From Euglena gracilis (lineage: Eukaryota; Euglenida; Euglenophyceae; Euglenales), in NCBI GenBank assembly GCA_039621445.1, contig CP154955.1, forward strand, positions 48,778,086 to 48,842,085: a DNA stretch of 64,000 nt, given 5' to 3'. Below, piece after piece: positions 63,903-64,000 of this stretch. Numbering within the stretch: position 1 is the first letter of the stretch; each line of letters begins with the position of its first letter. The position numbers and the translations under genes were made by a program. The notes beneath the pieces are model-generated. The model was not told where the DNA came from. It was given only the letters and a program-made list of their open reading frames with translations, and searched no databases.

Positions 63903-64000
63903 CAGGGTACTCAGTCGGCAGCTCGCTTTGGAGCACAGACTCTTCAAAACGACACCCTTTGAAAGTCTTCAAAAGTGTTGGTAACCCCCAAAACAACGTG

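Overview
The window looks like nuclear DNA of a eukaryote, probably a microbial one such as an alga or other protist. It has short GC-rich coding islands with strong G/C third positions. These are separated by long non-coding DNA full of microsatellites, poly-G/poly-C tracts, TTAGGG-type telomeric tracts and small inverted-repeat transposons. I see no bacterial genes, operons, tRNAs or rRNAs. The species cannot be named from this sequence; a glaucophyte-like genome is only a guess.

The coding signal is almost entirely on the reverse strand. I find about 65 candidate exons, typically 75-220 bp, each with a reverse-strand AG acceptor and a GT donor that is often GTGTG-like. Most of the clear exons at positions 355-22,554 have lengths divisible by three and are in phase 0. 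Together they read as one very large interrupted gene, or a row of co-oriented genes, running from about 63,400 down to 355 and probably past the left edge. The encoded protein would be Ala/Glu/Gln/Leu/Arg-rich, helical and coiled-coil-like, with Pro/Ser-rich and acidic segments in the upstream (right-hand) part. I recognise no catalytic domain and give no gene symbol.

Layout in the transcript direction (right to left). 63.4-47.5 kb: Pro/Ser/Thr-rich and acidic exons mixed with helical ones. 46.6-26.6 kb: diverse helical exons. 26.4 and 23.8 kb: two identical 40-codon exons made by a recent 0.74-kb tandem duplication, one copy split by a 1.8-kb palindrome-rich insertion. 22.6-20.9 kb: three copies of an exon family called F here. 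16.1-9.3 kb: a repeating triplet of 43-codon exons, families E, D and C. 9.0-0.36 kb: seven tandem copies of an exon pair, B (33 codons) plus A (about 51 codons), giving an 84-residue unit equal to 12 heptads.

The introns carry many mobile and simple repeats. The best supported are a 290-bp hAT-like MITE at 63,613-63,902 with CAGGG/CCCTG ends and a perfect 8-bp target duplication, its relatives with a GGCGC-n-GCGCC central hairpin, and a 717-bp foldback element at 31,748-32,464 with 22-23-bp inverted ends and a perfect 8-bp duplication. Others are a 1.8-kb element enclosing two GGCCGCGGCC palindrome arrays and about 260 bp of interstitial CCCTAA repeat, and composite elements built of GGTCGGCCCT and CAGCATCGCC decamers. 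Exon ends rest on reading splice motifs by eye, without RNA evidence.
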